Source of the DNA: Panicum virgatum
Lineage: Eukaryota; Streptophyta; Magnoliopsida; Poales; Poaceae
Direction of reading: 5' to 3'
Length of the DNA: 64,000 bases
Assembly (NCBI RefSeq): GCF_016808335.1
Contig: NC_053148.1
Location: forward strand, 67,001 to 131,000
A program made the position numbers and the translations under genes. Positions 23,600 through 35,640 of the stretch are shown piece after piece; the first letter of the stretch is position 1; each line of letters starts with the position of its first letter. The notes beneath the pieces were generated by a model. It worked only from the letters and a program-made list of their open reading frames with translations. It did not search any database and was not told the origin of the DNA.

Positions 23600-25574
23600 T
23601 CAAACGAATCACAACCGCATGATTCGATCTCAAGATTCGAAGGCCAGTCCGCCAAGGGCTCCATGCTGCCTTGACTCAAAGAGCCAGGGAAGAAAAACCG
23701 AGACGAGCACCAGGCGGCCCAAGCCCGACCTGCCCCGGCTGCAGTAGGGTCGTCTCAAATTTTCTTGTCCGATCCAGCCTCTACCGTCCCACGGAATCCC
23801 CTCCAGGGGGAGGCCAACTAGGCCCTCCAAGCTGGCTGACGGCTCGGGTATCTGACTGGGATGCGGGCTGTAGAGCAGTGGAGTGCTCCCAATGGGGCTC
23901 CGTCAACCCGGTCGTCCGCGGCAGGGTCAGACTTCACTCGAATTGTCCTTAAATGGGCTTACCCGCTATCGAGCTCACTGAACCCACCATTCCGGGCCAT
24001 CTAGGTCAAGTGATAGGGTTCACCTCCTCCGATCGCCACCGGTCACAGTGGAGTCATTCATCGTTGAGGCACGAAAACAGAGAGACAGTGCGGTAAAATA
24101 AACAAACAAGAACGCCCCAGGGCTAACTTTATTTCATCAATCATCTCCTTACAACAATCGGCTGGAAGCAGTTACAACAAACGAAAGCTGACCATTCTCG
24201 AGCCAGAGAAACAGCGGATACAATGGATCAAATCCATTTACACCCACTAAGGGAGTAACAAAAAGGGGCTAAGGCAACGGCTGCTACCTGGCAAGCTGGA
24301 GGACATGGCCAAAGAACGTCGCAAGACTTCTTGTAGCACCTCGCAAGCCTTCTTCCAGCACCGGCCACGCCAAGAGCCCCCCCGGCGGAGGTAGAGGCAG
24401 ATGATGCCAACGAAGGGGAGTTTAATGGAGCTGAGGTTAGCCCGAACTCCCCGTCGGCGCCGCTTCTGGGTATCCTCCTCGGGCACTGGAAGACGGGCCA
24501 TGATCTCCTTCCGTTGGCCACGGCACCTTCCAGTTGCACCACACTAACCGCTCGCCTCCGAAAGGAGGCGCGGAGACCCATCATGGCTGCAAGACCACCC
24601 TGCCTGATGAGAGAGGAGCCCGTGACTGTCCCCTGCTGCCACGAAGCACAGCACCAAGCTGTGCTACCTTCCAGCCGTAGCTAGAAGATGAGGCAGCAGA
24701 TTTACGGTTCCGCGTCGACGACGCGTGATGTGCCCACCCGAGATCTCGGGGGAGCAGCAACCGCAAGAAGGACGCAGAGGGGCGACCCTCGTCACAGGGA
24801 AGGTCCACACCACCACCAAGTCTCCAGACCGGTACCGAGGGGAGTCCAAGCAGGCCACCAGAAGCCAGGAGCCCCCCTCATCGAAAGGCAAGAGAGCTGG
24901 TGGACCAGTGGCCTGGCTTGCCTAACTCTGGCAGCAAGCCCTCGAACTCCTCGGCGCTGGGCAACGGTTGGCAGGATGAACTCGTCATGCCTGAGGAGGA
25001 TCCCCCATCGTTCGCAAGTATTCTTCTAGCACCAGAAACATAAGCCATGCCCACTCTCATCTGGAGGACGGGTGTGGGGTGTGGGGAAGATAACTACCAA
25101 AGGGATTTCCATGATCCGTTTTCTCGAGTGGAACCATGTGTCCACAATACCCCTATTTGTATACAAACACGGGCATGAACGGCCCCAGCAGTCAGCAGGC
25201 CAGCCAAATAGGGCACACCAAGAGCCCTTGCCTAATCGAACCCCCTCTTAAATGCCGATAGGACGGCGCCAGTTCGCCACGCAACCACCGCGCCACTCGG
25301 GGCACGATCACCGCACGACCCACCAATGGGAGGCGGCCCCGAACGGGAGAAAACAAGGCGTCCGTGGAACAATGATAAGACGTGATGACCGGCCTCAAGA
25401 TTCCACGGCACCTCAGCCAGCCATCAAGATAGGCCAGACCCCGTCACGCCATCACTGGTGCAAGCCAAACACTGAGAGCGCAGGCAGTTGGATGGGACGC
25501 CCCGATCAGGGGTCATCCAGACCGAGTCCATCGGCTCCGTGATTATTAAAATCGCCAAGCCGCTCGGGGGCCTC
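23600..25574 (+). other. Non-coding 3' region of the Tat element
   Basis: About 2 kb between the antisense ORF region and the LTR. It is moderately GC-rich with only short chance frames, and I see no conserved domain. It ends in the polypurine tract at 25561-25574 (CTCGGGGGCC core). Confidence 0.6.
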
Positions 25575-26688
25575 TGACGGGGGTTATAAACCCGGGACCC
25601 CTGTCGGGCCCGACTTGTGCAAAGGGAAGCCTAGCGAGTTCGCTGGGTCGAGAACGGGACGGCCCACTAACTGGCGTGGGGAGCTGCCTTCGTTTCTAAG
25701 CCAACGAGTCTGGAAGCCCGACCTCTCGGGACACGTGGCAGCCTCCCGACCTAGCACCCCAGGTCAGAGCCATGCCGGACGACCCGGGATGTGCGCTCCA
25801 AGAATGCCGTGCCTCAAGATAGGCGTGCCGGCCAAGACAGACCCTGTGCAGGCTCCAGGACGCCAGCTCTCCTTATCTTGCGGCGAGGGCTTAGGCAGCA
25901 GGACTCTCTGACAAGGGGACAGCGCCGCTCGCGCGGGCCCCGTGACGCAACGGGAGGGGGTGTCGACAGACGCTGCCTCCCCCTGCCGTAATGATGGTTG
26001 CCCCTGCGCGCCATCTCATTACTCCAGCGAGCGTGGCCGGACGCCCCCAGCCAGGCCTCAGTAAGGCACTCCTCGCCGAGTGCTCTGTCCAGCTGACAGG
26101 GGCTACACGGGAGAGGTGCAAGATAGCCCTGCAGGCAAGGAACGTAGGCTCAGGCGGACAAGACCGGAGGTGACCCCCGAGCGACCACCCGAGTGGTCGC
26201 CCCCCCCCCCCCCCGACTGAGCAGGATGAGACAAGACTGGGGCAACGCACTATCCAAGAAGATCGCCAGGATCATCCCTTGCCCAAGAAGATCGCCAGGA
26301 TCAAGCATGCCCACTCCCGACCGACCGAGTGGGCCCCGACAACTGACAAGAACGAAGGACACCCCAGTGGTGCCAAGACACAGTGCTAGATATATGTAAA
26401 TGGGGGGTTCCACCTTGGACTATAAAAGGAAAAGCCCCCCACGTAGGAAAGGGTTGGACTTCCAGAGGTTCAACACTGCTTGACCAACTTGTAACCTCCC
26501 CTCTGAACTTTGAGCACCTGGGCTCGAGGGCAATAGAGTAAGAACACCCCCCCCATACTGGATGTAGGGCACATTCGGCCCGAACCAATCTAAATCTTCG
26601 AGTCTTTGTATGCTAAACCATATCCGATCAAGCGCACAACAAACGATCAATCGAGTAGTTTAGTAGTCGCCCATTTCCCGCAGCGACA
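25575..26688 (+). repeat. LTR of the Tat-type element (1114 bp)
   Basis: The LTR starts TGACGGGGGTTATAAACC directly after the polypurine tract and ends GCAGCGACA directly before a primer site. A TATA box (TATAAAAGG, 26421-26429) lies 260 bp before the end. A poly-C run is at about 26200-26216. Because a polypurine tract is on the left and a primer site on the right, this one LTR serves both as the 3' end of one copy and the 5' end of another. Confidence 0.85.
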
Positions 26689-26691
26689 GTT

Positions 26692-26710
26692 TGGCGCCGT
26701 CCGTGGGGAG
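26692..26710 (+). other. Primer binding site of a second Tat-type copy
   Basis: TGGCGCCGTCCGTGGGGAG follows the LTR end after three bases. This motif is the usual primer site of RIRE2/Tat elements (tRNA-Arg type by my recollection). A gag leader-like sequence follows to about 26880. Confidence 0.75.
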
Positions 26711-26884
26711 CGCTTTGTGCGTTCACTGCTTCGGCGATCGGATGGTTTCGATCACCCCATTCACCGCCCCGGCGGCGAGCCGCGGCGAGACGACCCACTT
26801 CGGCTCCCTTGAGTTCCCCGCGATCCCCCGCGACGGGATGTGGGCGCCTCCGCCATTCCCACCTTCCCAGACATGCACTAGAGG

Positions 26885-27969
26885 AATCCGATGAGCAAGA
26901 GATGATTTCATTACAAATGAACTCCATAACTGCAAACTTGCGCTTTCTAGGAGCCATCTGTACTAACAAGTTCTTGGCCCTATGTGAGATGTTATCCGAG
27001 TCACCCCCTCTAGGAGTGAGAGTGAAACGAAACAAAGTGTTGAGCAATCTATAAAATGGAGTGAGGCCCTTGACTTGCCCAAGCATAATCTCACCATAAG
27101 CCCGATCATACATGAAGTGCATCTTGGAGGGGTCAAGTTCCTTACCTTAATGCAGATCCACTTTGGATTCATCACGATTCACAATATCCACCACCATAAC
27201 TAACTTGGTCTCCAGTGTGACCAAACAATGTACTAAACTGAGCCATGGTGTATGTGAACCTTTTTCCTCCAATAAGAAACTGAAAGATCCTTCCATATTC
27301 ACTAATATGAAGTGTGGCATAGAATTGGGCCACAATTTCATCATTCCAGTGGCAAGTGAAACTCATAATATCAATCAAATCCATCTCTTAACACCAGTCA
27401 TGAACAGCATCAACTACCTCCTTGAATGGTGAAGCTAGTCCCTTCAAATAGTTCCAATCAATCCACTTCATCTCTGTGGTGACATGCTTCTTGGTCATGG
27501 TGACTGACTCATACCAATCAGCCTGATGTGGGAACCAAAAGCGAGAATCACCATGAAAGCTATGCTCAACAATGGTTGGATCTTCACTGTATCTCAAATG
27601 ATCAACAGAGTTTCCACCCTTCTTATAATTAACCATAGGAGGATCACGACGGTCACGAGATGGGCGAGCAATAGTAGCCATGATATTCTCAAGATATGAA
27701 AGATCAATATCATTATCAAGCTCAATTCTAGGATTACTAGGATCAGCTAAAGCAGAGCTAGATTGCCCACTTGAAGTTCTCCTAGTACATCTGCCTTGTC
27801 CTGGAGGATTTGCTGCACCACGACCTCTCACATTTCGCTTGGTCGCGCCCTTCTTGGTGCTTTGCTTGGGCCTAGTGAAGACTTCCTCATCAGAGCTCCC
27901 CATATAATCATCATCACTGTCGGAATCAGTGGGAGGACCCTTCTTCTTTCTCACTTTAGTTTTCACCAT
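26885..27969 (-). pseudogene. Plant-transposon-type ORF of unknown function, truncated
   Basis: From ATG at 27969 the protein starts MVKTKVRKKKGPPTDSDSDD, an acidic/basic low-complexity region. A conserved region follows (WFPHQADWYESVTMTKKH…, about residues 140-190). A stop at 27388 interrupts it. The same protein continues in nearby frames (DIMSFTCHWNDEIVAQFYA…, 27384-27172; FMYDRAYGEIMLGQVKGLTP…, 27122-26885) and is cut off where Tat leader sequence begins. I recognise the pattern as the putative plant transposon protein domain found beside grass retrotransposons; its function is not known to me. Same strand as the copia pol, so it may be an extra ORF downstream of pol. Confidence 0.6.
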
Positions 27970-28039
27970 CTAGAACACAAGAGAAGTAGCCAAGATTTAG
28001 GATATGATGGAGAAGGAATTAAAAAATTCAATGAGCAAG

Positions 28040-28640
28040 TGATTCTTTCTGGGCATAGCCGGATCATCCGGGTATGGTCCGGATTATCCAGACCTGTCTA
28101 GGTCCGGATCATCCGGGCATACGCCGGATCATCCGGCTCTGCTCGGGAAGAACTCCAAATTCATGAGTCCGAGGATTTAGCCAATGAAATCTAATGAAAC
28201 TCTAGGTATAACATCTAGACAGATAAAGGAGATGATTCACCAGAGGAAATCGCCTAGAACTTCATACAATGAGAGATCGGGGCGAGAGGATTTTGAATGA
28301 AATACCTTTGAGATTCCCGCGTGATTCGAAGGAGTTCCGGAGGGGTCCGGATCTTCCGAGACAAGGAGAATCAAAGGAGCAAGAGAGCTCAACAAATCCT
28401 TGGTCCAAAAACAAGATCGCCATGCGGAGCTCTTAGGGAGAAAAAGGTGGCGGCGGTGAAAAAGAAAGAGGGGTTAGGGCAACCCAGCCGCCGGCCCTAT
28501 TTATACTGGAACTGCCAGGGCCGGATGATCTGGGGTTAGGCCGGATCATCCGGACATGACCAGAGAGGTGTGGGCGCATGGGCCGGATGATCCGAAGTTG
28601 GGCCGGATCATCCGGGTTCTACCAGAGAGATTTGCCAATT
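28040..28640 (-). promoter_or_regulatory. Promoter and 5' leader of the plant-transposon-type ORF
   Basis: Read on the minus strand, TATAAATAGGG (about 28496-28506) is followed by a GC-rich leader with CT-rich stretches, then 500 bp of leader to the ATG at 27969. The leader may contain an intron: GGTATTTC near 28304, and CTTGTGTTCTAG directly before the ATG. Eight copies of a near-palindromic 13-mer (CCGGATCATCCGG and variants) lie at 28059-28136 and 28521-28615. The promoter reading is inference from the TATA box and composition. Confidence 0.45.
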
Positions 28641-28864
28641 TAGATAAATTTGATGAGAGACATTTGATCCGAAGTGATAGAGAATAATGTATGGACATAT
28701 AAAATCTTTAACTCAAAAATAATCAGGCACAAACAACAATACATAACAATGATCATTTGAGGCAAGGGATGATCCAATGATCACAACATCAAAATTTTTG
28801 GAAAAACTCACACAAATAACATTTTTCTCTAGTCTAGGCATCAATACAAGATATGTGCAACATG

Positions 28865-31800
28865 TCAAGCCAAGTTACAAGAATCCAAGATATTTAGCTC
28901 ACTCCTAAGAAAACAAAACCATTGCTCATCGAGGGGCTTTGTGAAGATATTGGCTAGTTGCTTATCGGTACTCACATGACTTAAAGCGATATCTCCTTTG
29001 GTGTTGTGGTCTCTTAGGAAGTGATGTCTTATGTCAATGTGCTTGGTTCTTGAGTGTTGGACGGGATTGTTTGCTAGTTTGGTGGCACTCTCATTGTCAC
29101 ACAAGAGAGGTATCTTTTTATACTCACAACAAAAAAGGTTTGCCTCATCCAAAGTAGTTGAGCACATCAAGCACCGGCTGCAACATACTCGGCCTCGGCG
29201 GTGGATAGTGCAATAGAATTTTGTTTCTTAGAGCTCCAAGACACCAAGGACCGACCAAGAAATTGGCAAGTCCCTGTTGTACTCTTTTGATCAACTTTGC
29301 AACCGGCGTAATCCGAATCGGAATAGCCAAGTAAATCAAAAGTGGAGCCCTTGGGATACCACAAGCCAAGGTTTGGAGTTAACACTAAATATCTTAAGAT
29401 TCTTTTAACAGCTACCAAATGGCATTCCTTAGGATTAGCTTGAAATCTTGCACACATGCACACACTAAGCATAATATCCGGCCTAGATGCACAAAGGTAA
29501 AGCAAAGAACCAATCATGGAGCGATATACCTTTTGATCCACGGATTTTCCATTTTCATTTAGATCAAGATGTCGATTCACGGCCGTGGGAGTATTGATGG
29601 GTTTAGCATCAGCCATGTCAAACTTCTTGAGCATATCATTTGTATATTACGTCCCTTCCTTCATTTGCTTGATATGAAAACCAAGGAAGAACTTCAATTA
29701 ATCCATCAAGGACATCTCGAATCTCTTGGTCATGATCCTACTAAACTCTTCACAAAACTTTTCATTAGTAGAACCAAAGATAATGTCATCAATATAGATT
29801 CTACAAACAAAGAGATATTTATCTACTTTTTGAGTAAAGAGAGTAGAATCGACTTTACCCATTACAAAACCGTTCTTGAGAAAAAATTCCCTAAGGCATT
29901 CATACCATGATCTAGGAGCTTCCTTAAGCCCATAGAGCGCCTTATGGAGATTGAAGACATGGTTTGGAAACTTGAGATCTTCAAAGCCCGATGGTTGCTC
30001 AACATATACCAATTCGGAGATTGGTCCATTTAGAAATACACTTTTCATATCCATTTGATATAGCTTGAAATCATGATGAGTAGCATAGGCAAGTAAAATA
30101 CGAATTGACTCAAGCCTAGCTATGGGAGCATAAGTCTCACCAAAATCCAAACCTTCGATTTGCGTGAATCCTTGAGCAACCAACCTTGCCTTGTTTCTTG
30201 TTACCACGCCATTTTCATCTTGCTTGTTTCGAAAGACCCACTTGTTTCCTATGACATTTTGCTTGGGTCTTTCTACTAAGGACCAGACTTCATTCTGTGT
30301 GAAGTTGTTCAACTCCTCTTCCATGGTCATCATCCAATCCGGATCATCCAAGGCTTCCTCTACCATTAATGGCTCCAAGGAAGAAACAAACGAGTAATGT
30401 TCACAAAAGGTAGCCAAACGAGAACGAGTGGTTACCCCTTTAGTTATGCTTCCAAGGATGTTGTCCACCGGATAATCCTTTTGGATACTTTGATGTACTC
30501 TTGGATGAGGAACTTGTGTTTGTTGTTGAACTTGTTGAGTCTCTTCTTCACCTTGAGGTTGATCTTGATGATCGGATGATGGTTCTTGATCCATGTCCCG
30601 GATACTCCGGTCCTCTTTCCGGGTAGACCGGACTTGAGACCCGAAGTCTCCGGCTTGATTTTTAGAGTTTCTGGAATGCGCTGCGGAATGTGTTCTTGAT
30701 GGACTTGGAAACACCATCCCATCCTCATCTTGATCCTCTTGTTCTTGAGGCTTTATCTCTCCAATGGCTTGCTTCTTGATTGCCTTGCTTGACAGTTCCT
30801 CCAATCCTACAACATCATCAACTTGTTCTCATTGAGAGCCATTAGATTCATCAAATGTCACGCCACACGCAATCTCAACGCAACCGGAGGTTTTGTTAAA
30901 GACGCGATAGCCGTGAGCATTTGAGGCATAACTAAGAAGAAACCCTTCATCTATTTTAGGAGCAAACTTAGAAGTTTTGTTATTCTTGTTTAGAATGAAA
31001 CGCTTACTCCCGAAGACCCTAAAGTATGATATATTTGGCTTTTTACCAAGAAGTAGCTCATATGCCGTCTTGTTCAAGATCTTGTGAAGATATAGGCGGT
31101 TGATTGCATGACATGCCGTATTGATTGCTTCCCCCCAAAATTGATCCGGGACCTTGTATTCATCAAGCATTGTTCTTGCGATTTCTATGAGAGTTCTAAT
31201 CTTTCTCTCAACAATTCCATTTTATTGAGGTATGTACGGTATGGAGAACTCATGACCAATCCACTCTTCATCAAGATACTCTTCTATGTTGGTGTTCTTG
31301 AACTCGGTGTCATTGTCGATTCTTACTTTCTTGATCTTGGTTTCAAACTCATTTTGGGCTCTTTTTGCAAATCTCTTGAAGGTTTCTTGTACTACACTTT
31401 TGTCATGCAAAAAGAATACTTAAGTGAAACGAGAATAATTATCAATAATGATAAAACCATATTTGTCACCACCAATGCTAATGTAAGCCACCGGCCCAAA
31501 GAGATCCATGTGGAGAAGCTCGAATGGCTTGATGGTGGTGACGATGCTCTTTGAAGGATGAGGAACACCAACTTGTTTTCCCGCTTGGCATGCACTATAC
31601 ACATGATCATTTTCAAAGGAAACATTTGTTAGTCCTAGGATGTGATCCCCCTTTAGAAGCTTGTTGAGATTTCTCATCCCAACGTGAGCTAGTCAATGAT
31701 GCCATAACCAACCCAAGCTAGACTTTGCCACCAAACATGTGTCAAGTTGAGTTTTTTCTTGTGAAAAGTCCACAAGATATAGCTTTCCCTTTAGCACACC

Positions 31801-31900
31801 CTTGAAAGCAACGGATTCATCGCTTCTTCTAATGACGGATACACCCTCATTAGTAAAAAGACAATTGAAGCCCGAGTCACAAAATTGTGAAATGGACAAC
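28865..31900 (-). pseudogene. Copia pol (integrase, RT, RNase H), inactivated
   Basis: Integrase shows LAHVGMRNLNKLLKGDHI, HMDLFGP, a D in RIDNDTEFKN and E in NGIVERK. RT shows WVFRNKQDENG, KALYGLKEAPRSWYECL and the YIDDIIFGSTN box (about 29770-29800). RNase H shows GYSDSDYAGCKVDQ and ends TKPLDEQWF…CNLA at 28865. Stops interrupt it at several points (near 31690, 31221, 30828 and 29697), with at least one frame change near 29165. The linker between integrase and RT is acidic and glutamine-rich. It cannot give a full protein. Confidence 0.92.
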
Positions 31901-34900
31901 TGTAACACCCGGTTTATAAAAGGACATAAACCGAGCAATCATATACGTGCCAGGATCAAGTCACACATATATACAGCAGAATGAACAGTATATCACAGCA
32001 TATATCACGTAAAAAGATATAATAAAGTGAGTACGAATGTTATTTATTACAATAATAACAAAATATCTGATACAGAGTATGCGGAAGCGTAAAACATATA
32101 CGATAACTCTCGTCGGAAGCTGAGCAGGGCGCCACAGGGATGTCGACTGGGAGACGAACACCTAGAAGTCCTCGTACTCCTGGTAGCTCTAGGTGAACTC
32201 CCTCACGTCGGCAAGAACTGAGCAGCAGTAGAGTATCCCCAAGAGGAAAAAGAGTAGAGTAGTCAAGAGTGAGTACACAACTTGTACTCAACAAGTATAA
32301 CACAAACTATGAGGCTCTAAGGTTGGCTGACTCAATTGCATTAGCTTTTAAGTCCTGGCAAAGTTTTTTTACAGCTATTTACTACAAGTTGATGATTTAC
32401 CATAACCCAGTTATATAGTAATTAATCAAAATTAAATTATGATACTACTGAGAACCAAACCGAAACCACCAAGGTAACCCCACAAGTCGTGGGCTATGCT
32501 AGTTGTTCATCACACTTCCTTAGGTGAGATGGCTAGCAAGCACACTACGAGGCCTTTACAAAGAATCTCGTTGGTAAGGAGTAACCGCGAGGGTGGATCG
32601 GTGACTATGGAGCAGATCTAGTGGGCGTCAAGACACAGGTGCACAGACCAAGCACAGACGAGGCCACTCAGTATGAGGGCCACAGAAGGTTACCTCACCT
32701 GCCCCACAGGTAAGTTACTTCAAACCAAAAAGACCTAATTATTACGCCAAGAATGTCCCATTCCAGTCTTGTAGTTGCGCGGTTGTCCCAGGTTGTCGCT
32801 CTAATGATGTACGGTCCTTATGGAGAGTAGCTAGCACAAAACACAGTGCGAGCCCCCTAAACCAAGTTTTTAGAAAAACCAATTTTTAACGAGATGTGAG
32901 CCACTCAAACGGGCCACTCCCAGAATTAAGTTGCATATACCATTAATCAAATTAATTAAAAAGGACCAAGTGTGTTATAGCGTGGCACCTAGCACAACTA
33001 ACCAAAATACAACCCAAGGGATATTTATAAAGGATATAAAGTGGCTAGGAAAGTCCTTATAGGCATACACTATTAAAATGCAATATGAAAATGTATTTAC
33101 AAGTGATAGGTGTTGTTCATGTTATACTTGCCTTCCTCAAACTGTTCCTGCTGCTCAAACTGCTCAAAAGGTGGTGGCTGCTCCGGGTACTGATACTGGG
33201 CTCCTTCGGTAGCTCAATGTCTACTCACGAACACATGGCCAAAAACAAGGCAACAATATAAACATACATGCAAACAAGAGCAAACACTAAGAAACAGTAC
33301 AACAATAACAAAACTAAGCTAGAACTATACTACGCGTTACAACGATCGCATGAACATAAAGAACGCCTAAAATGGAGCTAAAACGCAAAAACTAGGCCTA
33401 AAACAAGATCTAGGGGCTTAACTGCAAGAAAAACAGAGTTCCTGGGGGTTTTCTGCAAAAACCGAAGGCCAAAACGTAATTAAAGGATAGACACGGGGTC
33501 TAACTCGCAAAAGGATAGGGGCTGGATGGCGGGTTCAAAAAGGGAAAAGATCAGGGGTATAAGTGCTAAAAACTGGGCCTTAGTTAAATACTTTTGCACT
33601 ATATAGGAGCGCGGGTTGATTTCAAATAAGACCAAGGGCTTTTGTGCAAGAGCGGTGGCGCAGAAAGTTTTTTTGGTCTGGTTGACCTCGGGTCGAACAG
33701 ATCTGGGCCGCAGATCTGGGATTGGACGGCCTCGGGAGTTTGGGCGCGCGGGGCGGCGGCGCGAGTCGCCGGAGACGCGTTCCCGCGGCGGAGCAGCACC
33801 GGAGCTGGCCGAACTCGGCCCTCCGGGCTGGGATTTGAGCGAGCTTTGGGTCAGGAAGGATCTACGCGTCATGCGTGATCCACCCGTGGCGTTAGCTAGG
33901 CTTGGGGTGGCCCAAGGGTATGGATGCGACGGCGATGGCGGGTTTGCGCAGCGGGACATTGCCGGCGTGCGATGTTCCAAGGGTTCCAGAGGCTACGATC
34001 TACGGAAACATGCGCAAAAGGTACAGGAGATCAGACAGTTGCTCACCGAGGGTCTGTTCCGGGCGGAGCTGCAGCGTAGGTGCGTCGACGGCGAGGTCGG
34101 GCGGCGGCGCTCGGCGCTGAGCTCGGAGGCGGGTTGATGCAGGGGTCCTCTGGGTCTCTGGGCGGCACGGCTCGACTCATGGCTTCGCTGCGAAGGTACA
34201 GAGGGGTTTAAGGGGGTCCGGCGTTCAATGGCGGCGAGGAATCGCGCTGGCGGAGGTGCTCACCGGCGGCGGGTCTCGGGTGCGATTCCGGCGCTGCAGA
34301 GGTCGGAGCAGAGGAAGGCCGGATTGGGAAACTTCCTGGCGGCACGGCGGATCTTCTGCGGGGGGTTCGCAGGGGCAGCGGGGTGGCGTGGCCGCGGCGG
34401 CGTACGAGCTCTGCGCGGTGGAGTAGAGGCGGGGCATGGCGAGTTTGGGTTTGTGGCGGCGCTGGCGTGTAGGATGGGGAGCAGGGGGTCCGCGGGGGCC
34501 AATTAAAGGCCGGGCGGTGATCCTGGGCAGGTGTGCCCAAGGAAAGTCGCGCGCGGGGAGCACGGAGGGATTGGCGTTGGTTGTTGCACGGCGCGGGGGA
34601 AACGGAGGAGATGGATCTGCCAGGTGGGGTCGCGGTGTCAGCGACGGGGGAGTGAGCGACGCGGGGTCTGCGCGGGCTGCCTGGGTCGGGAGCGTGGGAG
34701 AGGGTGGGCCGTGGCGCTGGGCCTTGCGTAGAGGGGTGAGGGAGGGAGTGGAGTGCGGGTTGGGCCGGACGCGGGATGAGGAAGCGGGCCGGCTGGGGAG
34801 AAGAGAGAAAGAGGGAGCACGTTGGGCTGCCGGGTTGGGGAAGTGGGTCGGACGCGGGAGAGAGGAAAAGGGAAAACTGGGCCGACCGGGTTTGGGGTTT

Positions 34901-35213
34901 TGGGCTGGATTGGGTTTCCTATTTTCCTGGTTTTCTCCTCCTTTTCTATTTCCTTTGCTTTTCTATTTCTAATACAACCCAAACTAAACCTATTTGAATT
35001 CAAATTTGAATTTGAATTTGAATTCAAACCATACTCAAACAAATAAAATTATGCACCAGCATGAATGCACAAACATATTTATCCTAGAAAAATTTTATTT
35101 ACTTGTGACCCAACATTAGATTAAATGCAAGTCTAAGCATATAAAACCTTAGAAAATTAAATAAAGCCAATTAAATTTATTACTAAATAGGAAAATTAAA
35201 TTAGGGTGTTACA
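31901..35213 (-). repeat. Tekay-family LTR inserted in the copia pol (3313 bp)
   Basis: On the minus strand it starts TGTAACACCC (35213) and ends GGGTGTTACA (31901), and it is clearly related to, but more diverged than, the LTRs at 3774 and 12193. On its right is a Tekay polypurine tract and pol 3' end, so this is a 3' LTR. On its left the copia integrase-side coding sequence starts immediately. The GC-rich promoter-like block is present (about 33700-34900). Confidence 0.9.
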
Positions 35214-35640
35214 AATCCTACCCCCTTACAGGAATCTCATCCCGAGATTCCGGGCTGGCTAGCAAAGAGAAACAAGGATGGGATTAAGTTCTACTCACTC
35301 CTGAGTCGGGATCTCATACCCACATGTCTTAGAGTTGGCAGTATGTTGAATCTCATGCTCAATTTGCTCTCCTGACAAGGTCTGGACCTTTACCACTCTT
35401 TTGGTAGGCTGCATCACAAGTTTGTTTCGAACTGACCAATTTTGACCAAGAATGATGTCGATTCCTGTTGACTCCATTACATTTTGCACGTCTTGATCTT
35501 CTTGTCCCAAGTAACTCTCTCAGATGTCTCCAAAATCTTCACCGGATGCTCGGTGTAGGTCAGATCTCCTGCACATTCAACCCTTCCAACGGTGCTTATT
35601 CTTCTGGCACTCTCAGGCACTTCTTCAACTTAGATCTGCA
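35214..35640 (-). pseudogene. Tekay pol 3' remnant with a foreign protease-like piece
   Basis: Between about 35640 and 35480 the minus strand matches the Tekay integrase/chromodomain region at 11905-12065. From about 35475 to 35300 it instead encodes STGIDIILGQNWSVRNK and following residues, which look like the C-terminal part of a Ty3 aspartic protease (compare [15 protein letters not shown] in the intact copy). The last 50 bp return to the Tekay end (TTTGCTAGCCAGCCC, then the polypurine tract 35216-35228). The rest of this element upstream of 35640 is missing. Confidence 0.7.

Larger units (their letters stand above)
16838..26880 (+). mobile_element. 5'-truncated Tat/RIRE2-like Ty3 element plus the start of a second copy
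   Basis: Coding remnants run gag (16843-17494), protease (from about 17530), RT, RNase H, second RNase H and integrase (to 21427). A 3' untranslated region with short repeats and an antisense ORF region follows, then an LTR at 25575-26688. The archaeal-type second RNase H and the long 3' region with an antisense ORF are typical of the Tat lineage. There is no 5' LTR: gag starts inside its domain at about 16843. After the LTR a primer site (26692-26710) and leader begin again, so LTR, internal region and LTR are chained; the second internal region ends near 26880 at foreign sequence. Confidence 0.85.

Noticed and set aside
26200..26216. Poly-C run as a possible structural signal
   Set aside because: Single homopolymer in an LTR; likely slippage and no partner motif seen.
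28059..28615. Regularly spaced short repeats resembling a CRISPR array
   Set aside because: Repeat units are 13-bp near-palindromes with 7-29-bp gaps in a plant retroelement; no cas genes and wrong kingdom.
33480..34972. Frames of 70-180 codons on both strands at 33.5-35.0 kb
   Set aside because: They fall in the GC-rich block of the minus-strand Tekay LTR; no domain recognised.
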